A stretch of DNA of 64,000 bases from G965215045 sp965215045. Its GTDB lineage: Bacteria; Pseudomonadota; Gammaproteobacteria; JABABF01. The notes beneath the pieces were generated by a model. It was not told the origin of the DNA. It saw only the letters and a list, made by a program, of their open reading frames with translations, and made no database searches. The position numbers were made by a program, and so were the translations under genes. This document shows, piece by piece, positions 60,705-64,000 of this stretch. The stretch is taken from contig OZ244031.1 of assembly GCA_965215045.1 (NCBI GenBank), positions 186,001 through 250,000 on the forward strand. Reading direction: 5' to 3'. The first letter of the stretch is position 1. Every line of letters begins with the position of its first letter.

Positions 60705-61705
60705 CAACGACCCGCGCGCACTGCGAGGTCCAACCGCGGAAACAGGTGCCGCACCGCGTGCGGTGCCATCGCCTTGTTGCTGTGACCGACATTGGGCACG
60801 GATTCAATCTTCCAGTTGAGCGGCATTTTCAAACCGTGCGCAGCGGTTGCCGCCAGCAACAGGAAATTCATTCCCCGGGATACCACGTGCGGGCCTTGGG
60901 CCTTGGCCTGGGCGGTATTGGCAAAATACTGCCGGCGGGGGCCCAGGTCCTCCTGGGCGATCATGATCAGCAGTTCGCGGGAGAAGGCCCGCTTCAATTG
61001 CTGCTTGCTGATGTTGGCACCCCGTAGACCGTAGGGATATTCGAGGCCGGGACTCGGCAGCAGGTACCAGGCACCGTTGGCCGCCACGGCGCGTTCTACG
61101 CGCGCCCTGGGCTGGTAATACAGGTAGCGGTGCACGAAGCCCGCCCCCGAAGAATGGCCGTACAGGGAATAACCCCGCACCTTCAATCCCAGGGTTTTGC
61201 GGGCGTGGTCAAACAGCGGCTCCAGGGCGGAGAACGCCCATTGCTCCTGCGGCACGGCTTTCAGGCTTTTGAGCGCGGGCACTTTAAATCGTTCCGGGAA
61301 ACGGAACACGTTGCCCATGTCATACGAGATCTCCCCGGGATATTTGCGCTCGGGAAATTCCGGTGCCAGCACGATAAAACCATGCTCCTGTGCCAGCTTG
61401 TGCCACTGGTCGCGATAATCGCCGGCATTGCGCCGGCGACCGGTCATCACGAACAATACCGGTGTGTCCGCAGTTACTTTCTTCGGCACCGAGGTGAATA
61501 CCCGCAGGCTCTGGCCGCCCCAGTCCCGGAACTCAAAATGACTCTTGCCCGGTGCCAGCGGTGCCGCGACCACGGTGGGACAAAAGCACAGTGCCAACCA
61601 CGCCAGGCAGGCGGGGACCAGCTGCCAATTCCCGCTGGTACGTCCGTGGCAAGTTGTGCCGGGCTTTCCGGATGCCGGCGCGCCGAGGCTGAATTGCTTC
61701 GGGTT
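60704..61705 (-). CDS. Secreted alpha/beta hydrolase
   Basis: About 333 residues, start uncertain: GTG 61705 is taken because it lies just after the receptor gene; ATG 61759 would overlap it by 26 bases. The signal segment LVPACLAWLALCFCPTVVAAP indicates export. The catalytic serine lies in YGHSSGAGFVHR and a histidine in VGHSNKAM; MTGRRRNAGDYRDQW precedes. It resembles PHB-depolymerase-like esterases without a carbohydrate-binding domain. Between a TonB receptor and an anion carrier it may release a small acid from a bulky ester that the receptor imports; that is inference. Confidence 0.72.
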   Translation of the reverse strand, partial: NPKQFSLGAPASGKPGTTCHGRTSGNWQLVPACLAWLALCFCPTVVAAPLAPGKSHFEFRDWGGQSLRVFTSVPKKVTADTPVLFVMTGRRRNAGDYRDQWHKLAQEHGFIVLAPEFPERKYPGEISYDMGNVFRFPERFKVPALKSLKAVPQEQWAFSALEPLFDHARKTLGLKVRGYSLYGHSSGAGFVHRYLYYQPRARVERAVAANGAWYLLPSPGLEYPYGLRGANISKQQLKRAFSRELLIMIAQEDLGPRRQYFANTAQAKAQGPHVVSRGMNFLLLAATAAHGLKMPLNWKIESVPNVGHSNKAMAPHAVRHLFPRLDLAVRAGR

Positions 61706-61733
61706 CACACCCCTGTGAATTTCGCCGCTCGCC

Positions 61734-64000
61734 TCAGAGAGACACGCGCAACGAAACATAGTAATGCCGGCCGCGGTTGTTGTGGTAGGTGGTGAAATAT
61801 CCCCTGCTCTCATCGGCCAGCGGCGGGTCCTTGTTTTCGAGATTGTTGACGCCAAAACGCGCCCGCAATCTTTTATCCATGTAACTGAAGCGGTAATCGA
61901 AATAGGCGTTCATCACCGTCCAGCTGTCCACCCGCCAGAACTCGTTGGTCGAGTTATTAGTAGCACTGGTGTCATAAAAACCATCGACCCGACTCAAGGA
62001 CCAGCCGGCACCGTAATCTCCCAGTCGCCAGCTCAGCGTGCCCGCCATTTTCCAGCGCGGGTTGCCATCCAGTTCCAGGCGATCACTTTGAATGCTGGCC
62101 CGCAGGTCGGCCAGTTCGGCTGCATCGATATTTGCGCCCGTGAGATTGCCCAACAGGTCCTGGGCACTGTCCCGACGCTGCTTGAAAGTCATCAGGCGCG
62201 AGGCCTCCAGCTGCAGGTTGAAATCCCCGTAGCGCGTCGCCGGCACTTCCAGGCGCAGTGCGTAATCGATGCCCTCGACCAGGCGCGGGTCCAGGTTCAC
62301 ATACGGGTCGCGAATGTAGAGCACCCTGCCCGCCGCATCCTCCGGGTTCAGACCGGCATTGACAAAGGCCAGGATATCTTCGGCCGTCGGCTCGGTGCGA
62401 ATCACCAGCGGGTTGAACTCGCCGGTGCTGCGCAACAGGAAGTCCAGTGCCAGTTGTTCTTCACCGCCAAAATTGTCCACCACGTCAAACTGCCGGAAGC
62501 GCCAGTAATCGACGCTGAGCAGCAGCCGGGGGTCGTCCCCCAGCAGGTTCCCCAGCCAGGGGACATCCAGCAGCGGCACATCGAAGCGCAGACCCAACCC
62601 CGAAGTCTCCGTCTCCTCGGATTCCAGGTCTTCATTACTCTCGCGCACGTGGCGCCGGTAAATGTCGCCACCGGCGTCGCCCAGCCCGGCCTGCTGACGC
62701 CAGAAATCATCGAAGCCCAGTCGCAGACGGCTGACATCGCCGCGATACAACTGCAGCAGGTTGGGAACGCGAAAACCCTCGGCGTAGGTGCCGCGCACGG
62801 TCATCCAGTGCCTGGGTTGCCAGGCCAGGGCGTACTTGGGTTTAAGAATATCTTCATTGACATCGTCCATGGACTCAAAACGCAGGGCGAATTGAAAATC
62901 CAGGCGCTGTGCCCAGGGCCTGGGGCTGAGCAGCGGGATGAACAATTCCCCGTACGCCGAGTACACGTTGCGCTCACCCTCGGAATCCGCGGTCGGACTG
63001 ACCCCGGCCACATCACTGCGGTCGCCGCCCAGGCCTTGACGATAGGTGATGGTGCCATCCAGGCGCGAGTCGCGATTATCCTCGTAATCCTCGTGCCGCC
63101 ACTCCACGCCCAGTGCCACGCCCGCCGGCTCATCCGCCCAGGGAGAAAAGAACAGGCTGGAATGCGAGACGCGAAAATCCCAGCTGCTGATCGAAGACTC
63201 CGCTTCATTGGTAGTCTTGACCCGCACCCGGTCAAACTGCTCGCGGCTATTGACGCCGGGCCCGTGGAAAGGATTAATCGCCTCCGGGGTGCTGAGTTCC
63301 AGTTGTTCTTCCAGCAGGGTTTTGCTGATCCGGTTGCTGGCCTGGTCTTCGGCGTCGGCAAAATTGTGAAACCAGGCCGTCTCCCAGTCCCAGTCGCCCC
63401 ACACGCCGCGCACGCCGGCCAGGAAGCGGAACATCGAAGACTCGGTGTCGATAATCCTGGGCCCGTGGTCCACGGGACGCCAGCGCGCCAGCAACAGGTC
63501 CAGGCCCGCGGCGGGCACATCGGCATCGAGGCCGGGCAGGCGGTTGGGATTGGTGACACCGCCGGCAAAAGTTACCGGGCCAAAGGGGTTGTAGTAATTG
63601 GTTTTCGGAATGACGATAAAGGCCAGTCCCTGGTCGATGGGTTGGGCGGCGCGTTGACTGTGGCTTTCCGACTGGTACCAGCCCAGTTCGCCGAACAGCT
63701 CCATACCGTTGTCCATGGAGTGCGAGAGATTCACAAACAGGTTGTAGCGATCGGTCTCGGGCGAGAGCTGCCGGGGAATATTAAAATCGTAGCGCGAAGA
63801 ATCATTGTTGATATTGCCGTCATCCAGGCCGATCTCGTCGACAACCAACTGGGCGCGCTCGCCGGCCGTGCCGGCGGGCTGCACATGAAACACCCCCACA
63901 CTGTTCGTCAGGGCACCGCCACCGGCGGAGACTCTCTGCCCGCGGAAAATGCCCTCGGCCTCCAGCACGCCGGCCTGGAACTGCCCCCAGGGCGAGAGCG
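61734..64000 (-). CDS. TonB-dependent outer membrane receptor, N-terminal part outside the window
   Basis: The minus-strand frame is open from the window edge to the stop at 61734, so about 755 residues of the beta-barrel are visible and the plug, TonB box and signal are not. Barrel strands such as YNLFVNLSHSMDNGMELFGELG, YALAWQPRHWMTVRGTYAEGFRVPNL, RARFGVNNLENKDPP and the C-terminal HYYVSLRVSL are typical of CirA/OMR-type receptors. FRVPNLLQLYRGD corresponds to the conserved fRaPs motif. The ligand is unknown. It heads a run of receptor, hydrolase, DASS carrier on one strand. Confidence 0.9.
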   Translation of the reverse strand, partial: LSPWGQFQAGVLEAEGIFRGQRVSAGGGALTNSVGVFHVQPAGTAGERAQLVVDEIGLDDGNINNDSSRYDFNIPRQLSPETDRYNLFVNLSHSMDNGMELFGELGWYQSESHSQRAAQPIDQGLAFIVIPKTNYYNPFGPVTFAGGVTNPNRLPGLDADVPAAGLDLLLARWRPVDHGPRIIDTESSMFRFLAGVRGVWGDWDWETAWFHNFADAEDQASNRISKTLLEEQLELSTPEAINPFHGPGVNSREQFDRVRVKTTNEAESSISSWDFRVSHSSLFFSPWADEPAGVALGVEWRHEDYEDNRDSRLDGTITYRQGLGGDRSDVAGVSPTADSEGERNVYSAYGELFIPLLSPRPWAQRLDFQFALRFESMDDVNEDILKPKYALAWQPRHWMTVRGTYAEGFRVPNLLQLYRGDVSRLRLGFDDFWRQQAGLGDAGGDIYRRHVRESNEDLESEETETSGLGLRFDVPLLDVPWLGNLLGDDPRLLLSVDYWRFRQFDVVDNFGGEEQLALDFLLRSTGEFNPLVIRTEPTAEDILAFVNAGLNPEDAAGRVLYIRDPYVNLDPRLVEGIDYALRLEVPATRYGDFNLQLEASRLMTFKQRRDSAQDLLGNLTGANIDAAELADLRASIQSDRLELDGNPRWKMAGTLSWRLGDYGAGWSLSRVDGFYDTSATNNSTNEFWRVDSWTVMNAYFDYRFSYMDKRLRARFGVNNLENKDPPLADESRGYFTTYHNNRGRHYYVSLRVSL

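Overview
The window is high-GC DNA, densely packed with genes, from a gammaproteobacterium. The lineage is inferred from gene order and protein type: tig-clpP-clpX-lon, a complete type II secretion operon, sdhCDAB-sucAB-lpd, and aroC followed by an MFS gene. No rRNA or other taxonomic marker is present, so genus cannot be given. Almost every gene is intact and many neighbours overlap by 4 bases (ATGA), which means long operons.

Layout. 1-6.2 kb (+): the end of a sterol side-chain degradation-type operon (DUF35 end of a ChsH2-like protein, ChsH1-like MaoC, Ltp2-like aldolase), two tandem sulfotransferase copies of lower GC, then a CYP125-like P450 and an SDR. 6.2-8.8 kb (-): a prepilin-peptidase-like protein lacking its catalytic aspartates and a two-gene ABC exporter. 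8.85-9.48 kb: tRNA-Gly, tRNA-Glu with a clear promoter, and a 56-bp tandem repeat array. 9.5-15.4 kb (-): tig-clpP-clpX-lon. 15.8-27.6 kb (+): gspCDEFGHIJKLMN, followed by a putative lipoprotein of unknown function. 29.0-31.0 kb (-): a lower-GC restriction-modification island with its own promoter. 31.0-38.2 kb: aroC-MFS, folE, an alpha/beta hydrolase, gpsA and sucCD. 38.4-45.0 kb (-): one 2220-residue secreted repeat protein ending in a GlyGly-CTERM-type sorting signal. 45.3-48.0 kb (+): gpmI and an EnvC-like protein. 48.0-57.6 kb (-): a YqaA/DedA membrane protein, a broken duplicate of the lpd 3' end, and sdhCDAB-sucAB-lpd. 57.7-64 kb (-): rpe, hisF, a DASS/SLC13 carrier, a secreted hydrolase and a TonB-dependent receptor cut by the window edge.

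How the parts fit. Central metabolism is carried by sdhCDAB-sucAB-lpd and the separate sucCD. The P450/ChsH/Ltp2 block would feed propionyl-CoA-type products of a sterol-like side chain into it. The type II secretion operon and the giant GlyGly-CTERM protein are plausibly linked, because such proteins are type II substrates processed by rhombosortase in Vibrio; no rhombosortase gene lies in this window. The prepilin peptidase needed by GspG-K cannot be the homologue at 6.3 kb if the loss of both aspartates is real.

A recurring theme is short-range duplication: a 1016-bp gene duplication, a 1464-bp internal copy in the giant gene, a 120-bp copy of the lpd end, and four sequence-unrelated tandem repeats that all have a period of 54-57 bp.
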